Shown here: positions 44,917 to 56,150 of the stretch, piece after piece | Numbering within the stretch: the first letter of the stretch is position 1 | How the letters are laid out: each line of letters begins with the position of its first letter | Source: Adineta vaga | Taxonomy: Eukaryota > Rotifera | Assembly: GCA_021613535.1 (NCBI GenBank) | Contig: CP075492.1 | Span: 15,500,001 to 15,564,000 of the forward strand | Length of the DNA: 64,000 bases | Direction: 5' to 3' | Notes under the pieces: model-generated | The model's input: only the letters and a program-made list of their open reading frames with translations | Told to the model about the DNA's origin: nothing | Databases searched by the model: none | Program-made: the position numbers and the translations under genes

Positions 44917-45921
44917 TTAAGTATTTTTCGATATAGGATGAGTTTTATTTTGAGTGACAAATGCCATTGGAGATCTTGGATGTATTTTGGGTCTTCTTTT
45001 CCAACCTACTCGTTGTAGAAAAGCAATATACGTTTTTTTAAATACTATTCCAAAACGTTTATCCAAGATACTAACTAAGATACCATCAATACTAGCTTCT
45101 AATATACTTCCTACAAGTACAATGAAATTTGTTTGATTATCAATCGTTTTAAGATCAAGATAAGTTAGAAAAATAAATGGTACCCAAAGAGTGATCCATA
45201 TTGTATAGAAAATAAAAAAGCGATAAATCAATCCACGATGATGATTACGATGAATCATGGTTTGCTGAGAATGCGTATGTCTAAGAGAAAGTACGCAATG
45301 AATCGATGTAGTCAAACTAATGATGATTGGCAGAGCAAAGAGAACAGTCAGATTCCACACTCGAATTGTAATAGAATTGAAAGCCACTGAACAACTTGAT
45401 CCAGCTTCTTCGATAACAACACACCATTTCATCTCATGTTGAACAATCATGTTCATCAGAATAAAAATAGGGATTGTTAAAAAGAGGAGTAGAACACGAC
45501 GTGGATATTTGACATAGATGTTCTCATTTCGAACAATCTGCCAATAACGACTAAGATTTATACAAGCTAAATAAAATGATTCTAAAATGTTGAAATAAAG
45601 AATAAAATAAGCCTCAAAATAACATGAGATCTGCCATGTTCTTGTTCGTGCTGTACTTCGAATACCATATTGAACAAAATATCCACTGAATAGAAAGATA
45701 TCTGTTGAAACATAACCGAGACTATAGATAAAACTAAGATCGAATTTGATTTTATGATAAAATAATTGAAACCATAATGACGAATGAAGGAATACACCAA
45801 TTAATGCAATTGATAAAAAAACATAATTTTGAGATAAAGTTAAAGCACTCCATCCAATTGTATTGGTTCCAAACGATTGTAAGAGCATACTTTTATTTAA
45901 TATTTCTGAATATAAATACAT
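44917..45921 (-). CDS. GPCR, paralogue C of a four-copy family
   Basis: Intact, 334 residues. Diverges most from A and B in the first 30 residues (MYLYSEILNKSMLLQSF), in intracellular loop 3 (LSLRHTHSQQTMIHRNHH versus LIFIKKTHPQQIL) and after TM7 (LDKRFGIVFKKTYIAFLQRV). The middle, with SRYWQIV after TM3 and CVVIEEAGSSC in loop 2, is nearly identical to A and B. This mosaic pattern of near-identical and divergent blocks suggests gene conversion between copies. Confidence 0.8.
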   Translation of the reverse strand: MYLYSEILNKSMLLQSFGTNTIGWSALTLSQNYVFLSIALIGVFLHSSLWFQLFYHKIKFDLSFIYSLGYVSTDIFLFSGYFVQYGIRSTARTRTWQISCYFEAYFILYFNILESFYLACINLSRYWQIVRNENIYVKYPRRVLLLFLTIPIFILMNMIVQHEMKWCVVIEEAGSSCSVAFNSITIRVWNLTVLFALPIIISLTTSIHCVLSLRHTHSQQTMIHRNHHRGLIYRFFIFYTIWITLWVPFIFLTYLDLKTIDNQTNFIVLVGSILEASIDGILVSILDKRFGIVFKKTYIAFLQRVGWKRRPKIHPRSPMAFVTQNKTHPISKNT

Positions 45922-46807
45922 AGGATGTTTATATTCCTTTTCATTCCAATGAAGATGCCGTTTCCGTACAAATTCCTCTTTTTAAATATAACTTACTGTC
46001 GGAATGACGATCTCAACTACTAAAAGGTTTTTTTTTGTTGTGCCAAAGAAAATTAGTATAAAAGAAAGTAAAAACTAATCTTTGAGATTGGCAGATGCTT
46101 CCTAGCGAAGATTATGAAAAAATGACTTGTTGTTATTTAAGCTACTATCTAGTGAGAGACTATAGATAATTAAAAAAAGAACAAGAAAGTAAGTTAATAA
46201 TTAATAACTGAATAGTTATTAGTTCAGTTCTAAACTTAATACCCTTTGGAATCATACGATGGGAATAGAAAAAAATCGAGTTTATTTTCATTATATTCAT
46301 CTGAATGATTTGACTTCGAACACTAAAAACCAATCATCATCATCAGATGTTCATATCCTAGCTTAAACTGTCAATCATTTTTATAAGTTGATATAATTAA
46401 TTTTGACAAATTATTATTAAAATTTATGATTGTTTACATGGTATTTTGTCAAGTCGCTGTTAAATATGAGTAGGTAGTATTTCTTTTTCTTTTCTTTTGT
46501 TCGACCTTGAGGCGATGATTTATATACTGGAAAAGTTTTTTTACTTTTCTGTGTCTCCGAATAGTATCATTTTATAGTAGAACTAGCAGATGTTGCATTT
46601 CAATGTGCTATGAAAAAAGAGAAGAATGAAGTTTTTTCTTTCTGTTCATTGCGGCACATGTTAACTTTTTTCTTTTTCTTTTCTCTTGTCAACGATTACT
46701 TCTCGGCGTTTTTCTTATTCATGAGTAAAGTAGTATGGATATATATTGTTAATGAACCGCGGCAATAACATATTTGACGTCGTAACTTAGTTGAGAATTG
46801 CTCGAAA
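45922..46807. other. Intergenic between divergent GPCR C and TRPM genes
   Basis: AT-rich with poly-pyrimidine tracts (ttttctttttctttt near 46670). No gene recognised, and no clear TATA near the TRPM start. Confidence 0.35.
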
Positions 46808-49800
46808 ATGACGAGAGAAATTTCTGAAAAAATGGCACATTTACAAGAGGTTTTAGTCAGATAATGTTATTTCAAATGAATCTTATTTTTGTCTTCCTTC
46901 TATAGACGATTCGTCGATTGAATATTCGACAATCTGATAACAGTTCGTAAGTTAAAATTGATTTGAAGAAGAAGAAAAGAATTAAATAATCCTTCGTTTC
47001 TTTAGTGAAGTAACAAATCAGTTTGCATTTATAAAATTTGGTAGAACTGATTTTGGTTCAACGAATCGTTTGTCACAATATATTCGATTAGCATTGCAAA
47101 CAGATGCAACAACAGTAGTTGAATTTCTAAAAGATGGATGGCAATTACCTACACCTGACTTGATTATATCGGTGACAGGTGGAGGTAAACGATGTCAATT
47201 GCCTGCACATCTTCGAAAAACATTTCAACGTGGTTTAGTCGCTGCTGCTGCAACTACAAGTAGAATTCAAACGTTTATTGAATGATAAATATCTGTCTGA
47301 TTTATTTTCGTAGATGCATGGTTAATCACAGCTGGTACAAATGCAGGTGTTGTTAAAGTAGTCGGCGAAGCTTTGAATAACTATCGATATAAAAATCGAA
47401 AACAAGGTCTCGATGTACCATGTATTGGTATTGGTACTTGGAAATATACAGCTGGTAATGAACAATTGGAAAGACTAGTGATAGGATCACCTAAGAAAAC
47501 GAATAAAAATGTTGATAAATCACCGAAATTCAAACGTACTGTTCGAGCTGGATCACTTTTATTGGTAAGATAATATTTTAAAAGATTGAATTAATCTATT
47601 TCTTTATCGTTGATAGAATGCATCAGATGAAAATTATGTTTGCAATTATACAGTTAAACAAACTGACGCAAAACGATGTGATTTAGAACCAAATCATACA
47701 CATTTTTTATTATTCGAAGGTAAATCATCGATTACTTATACTGCCCTTTCACAACGTGCAAAAATTGAAAAATATTCACGTGAAATTATTATGGATAAAG
47801 AAACAGGAATTCCAGTTATTCCTATTATTATGATATTAGTTGAAGGTGGTCCATATTCAGTTCGAACAATTTGTCAAGCACTTCGAGCAAAAACTCCATT
47901 AGTTGTAGTTAAAGTATGTCGATCGATCGCGATTTAAAATATTTCAAAAATCTTTAAATTTATAACAGGGAACAGGTAGAGCTGCAGATCTGGTCGCTAA
48001 TTTATATCTGTTCTTTTCTCAAATGGATAATAATGAACAACAACAACAACAACAACAACATAAAAAGAATTCTCAATTAAATTCAATGTAATATTTTGTA
48101 TTTGTTTTTTTTTCAAATCATATTTATCTGTTCTATAGATTAGCAACTGCACGAGAGAATGATAATACATGGGTTGATGAAATTAAGGATGAGCTTTGTG
48201 AAGCTCTCTATCAACAAAAACAACTTGTTGTTATATTCGAATTCGATAGTCCACGGTATCAGGGTAATTTAGAAGATGCAATTCTTGAAGCAGTTCTCAA
48301 TGGTTTGATTCTACTTATCGAATAAATTAACATTGTAATTCTTTTTCTGTTGTAGGAGCGAAAGTTTCCGGAGATAATTTAGATGAACAATTCAAATTAG
48401 CAATGGTATTTTTCAAAGAAATCTATTTCTTTCGAAGGATTTTAATGTTTTTATTGTAGGCATGGGGCAAATTTGATTATGCAAAGAAACATATTCTTAC
48501 AGACACAACAATTTCCAGATGGACTGTAAGAATTTTGAATTGATTTATTTTCATATTGGAATCAATTTTTAATGTAAGGAACATCATCTCTATGTTGCGC
48601 TCATTGAAGCTCTTCGTCAAAATTATGTTAATTTTGTTATATTGTTAATGAATTATGGTACATCACTTCGAAAATTAAACTTTAACCAACTCGAAGATTT
48701 ATATGCATCAGCTGATGTACGGTTTTTTTCTTTCTCCAATCATAATCCATTCTACTCTAACTATATGAAATAGATCGATAGTGGATTACCTATTGACGTA
48801 AAAATCCAAGGAGATATACCAACACGAGATGAATATTATTCATGTTATTTTCGTGGTCAAAGTGAGGTATATACATATTGCATAGGAAAACTCAAGTTGA
48901 ATTTTGTTTTCTTTCTAGTTTTATCGAACACCGATAGATAAAAAGAGAGCATTGGGACAAAATGCAACACGAGAATTTTTTCTATGGGCTATTTTTCTTG
49001 ATCGATTTGAATTGGCAAAATATCTTTGTTCAAAAACTTGGGTAAGATTTTCAACATATTCTTCTTGTGTCATAATTTCGTTGTCATTCCTATCAGAATC
49101 AATCAGCAAGTCCTTTAGTTGCTGCATCCATCTATCGATATGCATTAACTATGCCGCTTCGTACAGCAAAAAAACAACGTTATAAGACGAATGCGAAGTT
49201 TGCAGTAGAATCTTATTGATAGAAAATATGAAATTTTTATTTGTTGATTAGTGAATTTGATAAATATGCAGCTGAGATTATTGATCAATGTTTTCATACG
49301 GATGAAAATTTTTCTGTTGATCTGTTAAATCGACCTGCTGCGGCTTTTAATAATATTCAACCTCTTGATTTAGCGGAAGAAGCTGGTTGTCAAACATTTC
49401 TTGCATCAGAATGTGTTCAAAAATATCTTGATGAAACATGGTATGGACATATTAATTATAAACGAAGAGCCATTAACTTTCGAGTTAGTTATTTGTCTTA
49501 AACTTATATGAATTCTTCAAAACTGTTTTCTTTAGATTTTATTTTGTTCTTTATTTCTTCCATTACTTCCATTCTTTTCCGTTTTTTTGCCATATATACG
49601 TAAACGTCAGCAGATTAATCGTAATCAATATGATTTAAGATCTGACATTTCGGAAATGATTCCAATTGTGTCAAGGTAAATTTATCTTATCTATATTCTT
49701 ATTATTCATATTTCGTTTTATATCAAGATCTGATCAAGTAATAGCACGTAATCCTATTCGATGGTCGGAAAGAATTTTCTATTTCTATCAAGCACCAATC

Positions 49801-51565
49801 GTTCGATTTTGTTATAATGTCGTATGTTTCATTTTTGATTCAATTCTTTCTTTTTGATTATTTCTTCGATAGATTTTCTTTGTTCTTTATCTTGGATTGT
49901 TCAGTTATGTTCTTCTAATTGATTATTTACCATTAAATCTTCATTCAAAAACACATTCTCATTTGGAAAAACTGCCAATACCAATTACAGAAATTGTTTT
50001 ACATATTTGTACATGGAGTTTGATTATTGAAGAAATTCATCAGGTAAAACGATGAGTCACTATATAAAAATGATTCTCTATTGTGCATATTGCTTTTAGT
50101 TTAGTCAAATGAGTATATATGAATATCTTTCAAATATATGGAATTTAATTGATGATGCTGCAATTGTTCTATATTTAATTGCGTTTATTACACGATTTAT
50201 TCTGCATGAAATATTTTTTATGATATCCAAGTAAAAATGAAGATTTCTTTTTTGAAAGAGAATCATCTGATTTGTATTAGAATCTTTTTATGTCTTGATT
50301 TGATTTTATGGTTCGTTCGAACTCTTCATCTATTTTCGGCTTTTGAACGACTTGGACCAAAATTATTAATGATTTTTAATACCGTTTGTTTAATAAATGA
50401 ACGCTATTTTTCGTATTTGTATTTGGAATTTTTATAGATGCGAGATTTGTCTTTCTTTCTTTGCTTTATTCTTATTTTTCTATGTGGTTTTTCAATAACA
50501 TCATGGTCATTAATAACTTCAGCAGGTCAAATCAATTGGATTTATAATGATGAAGGAAAATTATCAAATATTACAGTTACTGTTGATAAACAAAATACAT
50601 GGACATGGCAATTACTTCGTGATATAGCACAATATGGTGTATGGAAAGTTTTTGGACAAATTGATCCAATTGGTATGGCGATGTTTGTTTTTTTTTATCA
50701 AATTTTTCTCTTATCGTTATTTGATTGTTATAGGTGGAAGTGATTCGTATTCAAATATTGCATTTATTTTGGCTATTGTATTTGTTGCTATTGCAAATAT
50801 ACTTCTTTTGAATGTACTGATTGCTCTTTTTAAGTAAGAAATCAAGGATCCATATTGATTTGTTTGAATGATGTTTTTCGTAGTGTTACGATTCAAAATG
50901 TTCAAGAAAAATCGCATGATCTATGGCGCTATCAACGTTTTCTTATAGTTAATGAATTTAGTAAAAAACCTATTTTACCACCTCCATTCAATCTTCTTTA
51001 TTATATATTCTGTATGATTCGATTTCTTATTATACGTAGCCATAGTAGTCAAATACATCAACGATCAAGTACAAAATTATTGATTTGATTTTCATATCGT
51101 TTAATGTACATATTTATTCTAGTTACAACTGAATTATTATTAGATGATGTAAAAACGATTGATGATACAATTCCAGGAGAAGTTACAAGTAATTCAAAGG
51201 TTCTTATTCTTTCATTTTTCTATTGAACTTGCTGTTATATAGTTAGTGATGATATGCAACGAGAGAATGCCATAGCTGAAGATTATTGGCATGAGATATT
51301 TCAATTAAATAAAAAGGATGGAATAGAATTGGCTTTACAAAATATTGAACATAAGTACATAGACTCTAATGAGTTTATCTTTTGTATCCTTAATTTGATT
51401 TTTTCTTTATAGAATCGATTGTTTCATTCCACAAAATCAAGAAAATAAAAATCCTATTGTGGTAAACTATATCTTGTTTATAATTATTCTCTTGAAAACC
51501 TTTGTTCTATCATATAGATAATGCAACAAACGAACAAACGCGTTCATTATGGAAGTGATGTTTAG
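46808..51565 (+). CDS. TRPM-like cation channel (26 exons)
   Basis: Twenty-six exons from ATG 46808 to TAG 51563-51565 join in phase to 1134 residues. The N-terminus is the TRPM homology/SLOG region: SEVTNQFAFIKFGRTDF, PTPDLIISVTGGGKRCQL, DAWLITAGTNAGVVKVVGEA, and PLVVVKGTGRAADL. Ankyrin-like helices follow. The membrane domain starts near 49536, with a short pore loop (VFGQIDPIGGSD) and S6 (IANILLLNVLIALF). The TRP-helix region reads IQNVQEKSHDLWRYQRF with a PPPFNLL turn after it. It lacks the C-terminal kinase or NUDT9 domain of TRPM2/6/7. The length matches TRPM4/5/8-type channels. A (CAA)n tract at about 48036-48060 encodes a short poly-Gln. Two donors are weak (gtttta after exon 1, gtttgt at 50384). 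Subtype and gating ligand cannot be assigned. Confidence 0.88.
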
Positions 51566-51621
51566 AAAAATTGTCTTTTTATTTTACGAATAAACATAAC
51601 ATATTTACAATGAATGTTCAA

Positions 51622-52114
51622 TTAAACTTTTAATGGCTGATAATCCAGAATAAGATGAATTTCACCTCGAGATGATGAACTAAATCGAGATGGAATACTA
51701 TACCAATTTTCAATATGACCTAAAAAGAATTGCATAAGAATTTTTGAAAAATCAGAAAGGTTTAAGAATATACGTTTTTCATATAATTCATGTAGATCAA
51801 TTTCGAAACAACCAATTTTATCATTTTTTAATTTATCTTCATCACAAACCTCTACATGAAGAGTATCTTGTCCATGTAAATGATTCCTAAATTCATAAAA
51901 ACAAATCTTACGATGAATTTTAGACAAAGGAGAGAAAATCATACAGAACAAGAATTTGATTCCATTCGGGATTTTTAGAATTATGCTTAACTTTTGTCTT
52001 TTGTTTCACATTTTTATCTTCGAGATAAATTTGAACGAATGGATCACTTTCGCTGAATAAATCTTTTCGTTTTATATTTCGTCCTTCGACAACTGTCACC
52101 TGAATTTGAGCCAT
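51622..52114 (-). CDS. Single C2-domain protein, paralogue
   Basis: Three minus-strand exons (52114-51945, 51886-51774, 51719-51622) give 126 residues, the same length as the protein at 6074-6577, with identical exon lengths of 170, 113 and 98 bases and identical phases. The N-terminus MAQIQVTVVEGRNIKRKDLF is followed by acidic loops ESDPFVQIYL and CDEDKLKNDKIG, which keep more calcium-ligand acids than the paralogue. It ends in IHLILDYQPLKV. Tail-to-tail with the TRPM gene, with only 56 bases between stop codons, so their 3' ends probably overlap. Confidence 0.85.
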
Positions 52115-52649
52115 TTGATAGTTGAAATGATTACCTATGTACATATACATTGTCCTTAAATATAGAAGAAAGGAAAGAGAGAGAGAGAAAGAAAGAAAAA
52201 ACAAATATTAACACACATGGGACATGAAACACATTTCATATTTATCATAATAAATGGTGGATAAAAACGTCATATCAATAGATTGGTTGAGGTTGAATGA
52301 TTTGCATAACTCTAATAGAACAAATAAGATATTTATTACGATATATGGTATATGATCTGATAATGACTTCAAAGGCATGATTTTATTTTGAAGATCTGTT
52401 GTAAAAATGTATATAAAAATCTGTTTATTACTTTTTGTTGAATGATTCTTTATACAATCGAAAAGAAAAGAAATTAAAACGTATATAGTGCTGCTAACAT
52501 ATGATTGGCTCGTTCGTGTGAAAGATAAACTATGGATTCAAAGTTAAATTTTCTTTCTTTTTCTCTGGTTTTATCTTCTTCAATGAAAGTAAAGTAAGGC
52601 AAATTTGTTTTTCTTTTAAAGATAAAATGGATATAATTTATTTAATGAG
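52115..52649. other. Intergenic, nothing recognised
   Basis: Upstream of the C2 gene and downstream of the MAM-type gene. A GA-rich tract (gagagagagaaagaaag) lies at about 52177-52196. Confidence 0.35.
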
Positions 52650-54257
52650 TTATTTTAAAAGACAAAATAGAAAGAAAATAATCGTTAGGAAATTTGATTG
52701 AACTAAAAGAGATATAGAAGAATTTGTTTAGTAGAAGAAAGAATTTTTGTTGTAATTTACCTTGAATCGATGAAGATGTTGTTGTTATTGTTGTTGTTGG
52801 TATCGACGTCTAAATTTAAAGAATAAAGAATAAAGATTAATGATTCAAATAGAATTTACAGTTGATGCCGATGAAGAAATAGTACTAATAGTTGTTGAAG
52901 TAGTTGTAGCACTTGCTGTTGTCGAACTTTGTGTTAAGAATGTTGTCGGACTTTGTGTTAGAGATGTTGTCGTACTTTGTGTTAGAGATGTTGTCGTACT
53001 TTGTGTTAGAGATGTTGTCGTACTTTGTGTTAGAGATGTTGTCGTACTTTGTGTTAGAGATGTTGTCGTTCGAGTAGTAGTTATAGTTGTACTTGTAGAT
53101 GTAGTACTTGATGTTGTTGTTGTTGTTGTTGTCGTTGTCATTGTCGTTGTTGATGATAATAGACTCATAGTTGTAGTAGTCGAAGAACTTGATGATGATG
53201 ATGATGATGATGTAGTTGTGCTAGATTGTGTTGTTGTTGAAGTCTGGATTTCAGAATAAGATTTTTGATGAGAATAGATTTGAAAAAATGTACTTACGGT
53301 AATCTCAGTTGTTGTAGGAATAGTTGTAGTATTTATTGGTGCTAAGAAAAAGAGTTTTTTTTTATTGAATTAGATAAAAGTTCGTTTTTATTTATACCGC
53401 ATTCAACATCGATGATAGTTATTTGATCGATTGCAACGTAAAATGGCAATGAATCCATAGATATTTCTCGTTCAAATTGAAAATATATCTTCGAAGAAAA
53501 ATATCATGTTTGTTTTCATCATACATTAAACGAATAGAATTGAACTTACTGAAGGATTTTCATTGTAAACAAAAAAATCTCCTCTAATTTCATGCCATCG
53601 ATTTTGAAGACGTTGAGATGCGGTAATAATCGTTGAATTTGAACCTGATTCGTTATCTTCAAGTATCACTTTTATACTTGCATTCGATGTTCCATCCGAT
53701 AAATAATAAAAAAATCCAATACAATGTTCACCAGCTTCGAGAGGACGAGAGAGATCAAGTTTATGTAAACGAGATCCAATCTCTCCATCTTCAAATCTTT
53801 CATATCCATATTCACCTTTGAGGAAGAAAATTATTTCATGAGTTATTCTTCGATTCATGTTTTTACAAATAGAACAATACCGTAACTACAATTAATCTTT
53901 GGTCCTGTTGAATTGAAACTTGGACATGTCGCAGGTGAATCAGGATCGTTTTTTTCACAAAAATACATATCAAATACATTTAATTGATATGGAAAATAAC
54001 ATTCTCCTTGATCATTGTATGTTTCTATAAGTAAAAAATCATTTCAATTCAGAAAGATATGAAGATTTATATAAACTACCAATAGCAGTAACATCAGAAG
54101 CGGGTTGTCGTGGTTCATTGCTAGTTTCGTTTAAGAGAACGTATGAACCTAATGATAGACCGGGAAGACACTTATCATTATATTCAAAATAACATTCGAA
54201 TATTCCTTTGCTACATAATGAAAGAGTGAAAAGTAACAAAATTCGGAAAGTTATCAT
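52650..54257 (-). CDS. MAM-like surface protein with Thr-rich stalk and GPI-type tail
   Basis: Eight minus-strand exons (54257-54080, 54024-53881, 53815-53550, 53488-53398, 53341-53298, 53243-52860, 52809-52761, 52702-52650) join in phase to 402 residues. A signal peptide (about 1-18) is followed by a roughly 210-residue MAM-like ectodomain. It starts FECYFEYNDKC, has RLHKLDLSRPLEAGEHCIGF in the middle, and ends PFYVAIDQITIIDVEC, like the closing AIDDI..C of MAM domains. A long Thr/Ser stalk follows, including six 24-base repeats encoding TTSLTQST. The C-terminus is hydrophobic (NFLTIIFFLFCLLK), fitting a GPI signal. The stalk is likely heavily O-glycosylated. It is probably a cell-surface adhesion or mucin-like protein. 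The valine-rich plus-strand frame over the stalk is its antisense shadow. Confidence 0.75.
52918..53061 (-). repeat. 24-bp tandem repeat in the mucin-like stalk
   Basis: Six units start at 52918, 52942, 52966, 52990, 53014 and 53038 (plus-strand unit gttgtcgtactttgtgttag plus agat). The outer two on the left are diverged; the inner four are nearly identical. Read on the minus strand each encodes eight residues, so copy-number change keeps the frame. Confidence 0.85.
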
Positions 54258-54424
54258 GATTTCGAATGAAGACTGAAATGAATCGATGGTTATAAAGAGT
54301 AGATTGTTTCTTTTCGAATGATTACTAATCTATCAAATCATAAAAGAGTTTTCAAACTACTTGAAGTCATGATAAGACTAATAAAAGAATATATCCGTTG
54401 CTTTCTACCTTTTTTTATTTTCAG

Positions 54425-54933
54425 ATGCAAAGATTGTTTTCTCGGCGATTATCAACAATAAACAATAATCAACGTGGATGGCGTAAATATCTTGATCAAT
54501 TAAAAGATCGTCCAGCATCTCATATAACTGCATTTGCTATTCTTCATGAAGTAACTGCTATTCTTCCATTTCCATTGATTTACTTTCCATTAAAATGGTT
54601 ACGTATGGGAGAATATCTTCCCATTCCAATTGAATATATTCAAGGTTAATTTGATTTGAAATGAAACACTTCTTTTATATCTTTGTTTTTTTTTCAGAAG
54701 GAAATAAGAAAATTAATCGTGTTCGTACTCGGTATGGTTTCGAACCATTAGATGAATCATCCATGGTCTTAGTCAATCTTTCCATGACTTATGCAATTGT
54801 TAAAATTTTACTTCCATTACGTATTGGATTAAGTCTAATGTTAACACCATGGTTAGCATCAATTATTACTCGTTCATTATCTATTGTTCAACGTTTTAAA
54901 ACAAAACTGTTTTCTGCTAAGTCTTCAAAATGA
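54425..54933 (+). CDS. FAM210-like (DUF1279) mitochondrial protein
   Basis: Two exons (54425-54644 and 54698-54933) join in phase to 151 residues. The N-terminus MQRLFSRRLST is a typical mitochondrial targeting sequence. The core has YLDQLKDRPASHITAFAILH, then a membrane segment ILPFPLIYFPLKWL, then RVRTRYGF and a second segment around ILLPLRIGLSLML. This matches the DUF1279 domain of FAM210A/B, mitochondrial membrane proteins of unclear biochemical role. An acceptor-like tattttcag touches the ATG, so a 5' untranslated exon is likely. The length is shorter than human FAM210B (about 190). Confidence 0.75.
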
Positions 54934-55241
54934 ACTTTTCATTTTGTTTTTCTAGTCTTTCATTATTTGTGATCAACTATTAAACTTCTCTATTTGTTGA
55001 ATGAATTAATTGTCTTTTTGAGCTAGCAAAAGAGTTGCAATGATTGAGAATATGAATATCGAGATTCCCAGAATATGCGTACAAAATAAATGTGTATGTA
55101 TTGTAATATCATAGAAAATGAATGAATACAAAGACAACGAAATATGTATAAAAATATGTTGATAGCACACCTTGTAGACAAAAGCAACGTACGATGAAAA
55201 GTCTGATTAGAGTTTGTTAGAATAGATGGGCCATTACCCTT

Positions 55242-56150
55242 TTAAACTGCATTTGTCCGCCTTCGTTCTCCAATTTCAATCAATGGTTGTTGTTTTGGAA
55301 TAGCAAAAATGCTCATTTCATTAGATTCGAGTTCTGTCGTGATCATTAGTCTCTTGTTTCTTCTCCAACTCCAAACTAATATTTGCATTGGTATCACTAT
55401 AAATAATATGCCAATGATAACTGCCACCGTTAATCCTGTTATACTTATATTGTATACTGCAAGAACTGTCAATATAACGACTGGAATAGCAAATGACACA
55501 CCAGTACAAATCAAAGCCAAATAGAGATGTGCATACTTTGAAGCATCTTCTGGACCAGGAAATTTATAAGCATAGAGCAACAAACGTAAGTACAACCCTA
55601 CTCCCCAACTGAACACTTCGAAAAGACCAGTACAAAGTCCAATTTGTTCAAGGACTTCCAATGTCGAAAGTCCTCTTTTAAACCATCGGTAACAAATGAC
55701 ACTTCCCATAGACTCGGAAATCGAAATATCAGATGAGTTACAATAGAAGTACTGCGCTTGTTTTGTCGAATAACAATCCATATCACCATCGTCTGGACAT
55801 TTTTCATTTGCCGGAAGATAGATAACATTCAAGATTAAGCCATCGATAAAGACCATTAGTGTCACTCCAATCACGACACCTATCATAAGCCAGAGACAAA
55901 TACGGGGAACTTGAAAACACCATTGCTTTCTATCTCTCAATACAAACTTTTCTCCGTATATGTCTAATGTTGCTGATCGTTCCAAACCTTCGGACCAGCT
56001 ATATTTGATAGAAAACATCTTCTTAATCATGGCTCGGAAGACTTCAGTACGTGCAGTCCATAATACACCAATGAAGATTAATGATGCTACAATGGCACCA
56101 AAGGAAAGTGTATAATTTGATATCTGATACGTTGAATGACCGGGTGCCAT
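55242..56150 (-). CDS. Unrecognised multi-pass membrane protein
   Basis: An intact single-exon frame of 302 residues starting MAPGHSTYQISNYTL. Hydrophobic segments lie at about 16-34, 85-112, 165-190, 208-233 and 238-262. A loop between the second and third contains paired cysteines (EKCPDDGDMDCYS, QYFYCNSSD, VICYRW) and an N-glycosylation site, so it is probably extracellular. The tail after the last segment is charged (WSWRRNKRL). I do not recognise the family, and codon use and length suggest a real protein. It could be an orphan channel subunit or receptor-like protein; nothing in the sequence decides this. Confidence 0.6.
   Translation of the reverse strand: MAPGHSTYQISNYTLSFGAIVASLIFIGVLWTARTEVFRAMIKKMFSIKYSWSEGLERSATLDIYGEKFVLRDRKQWCFQVPRICLWLMIGVVIGVTLMVFIDGLILNVIYLPANEKCPDDGDMDCYSTKQAQYFYCNSSDISISESMGSVICYRWFKRGLSTLEVLEQIGLCTGLFEVFSWGVGLYLRLLLYAYKFPGPEDASKYAHLYLALICTGVSFAIPVVILTVLAVYNISITGLTVAVIIGILFIVIPMQILVWSWRRNKRLMITTELESNEMSIFAIPKQQPLIEIGERRRTNAV

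Noticed and set aside
52840-53259. Valine-rich plus-strand frame of 139 codons
   Set aside because: It is the antisense of the Thr/Ser-rich stalk exon of the minus-strand MAM-type gene, whose splice junctions fit in phase.
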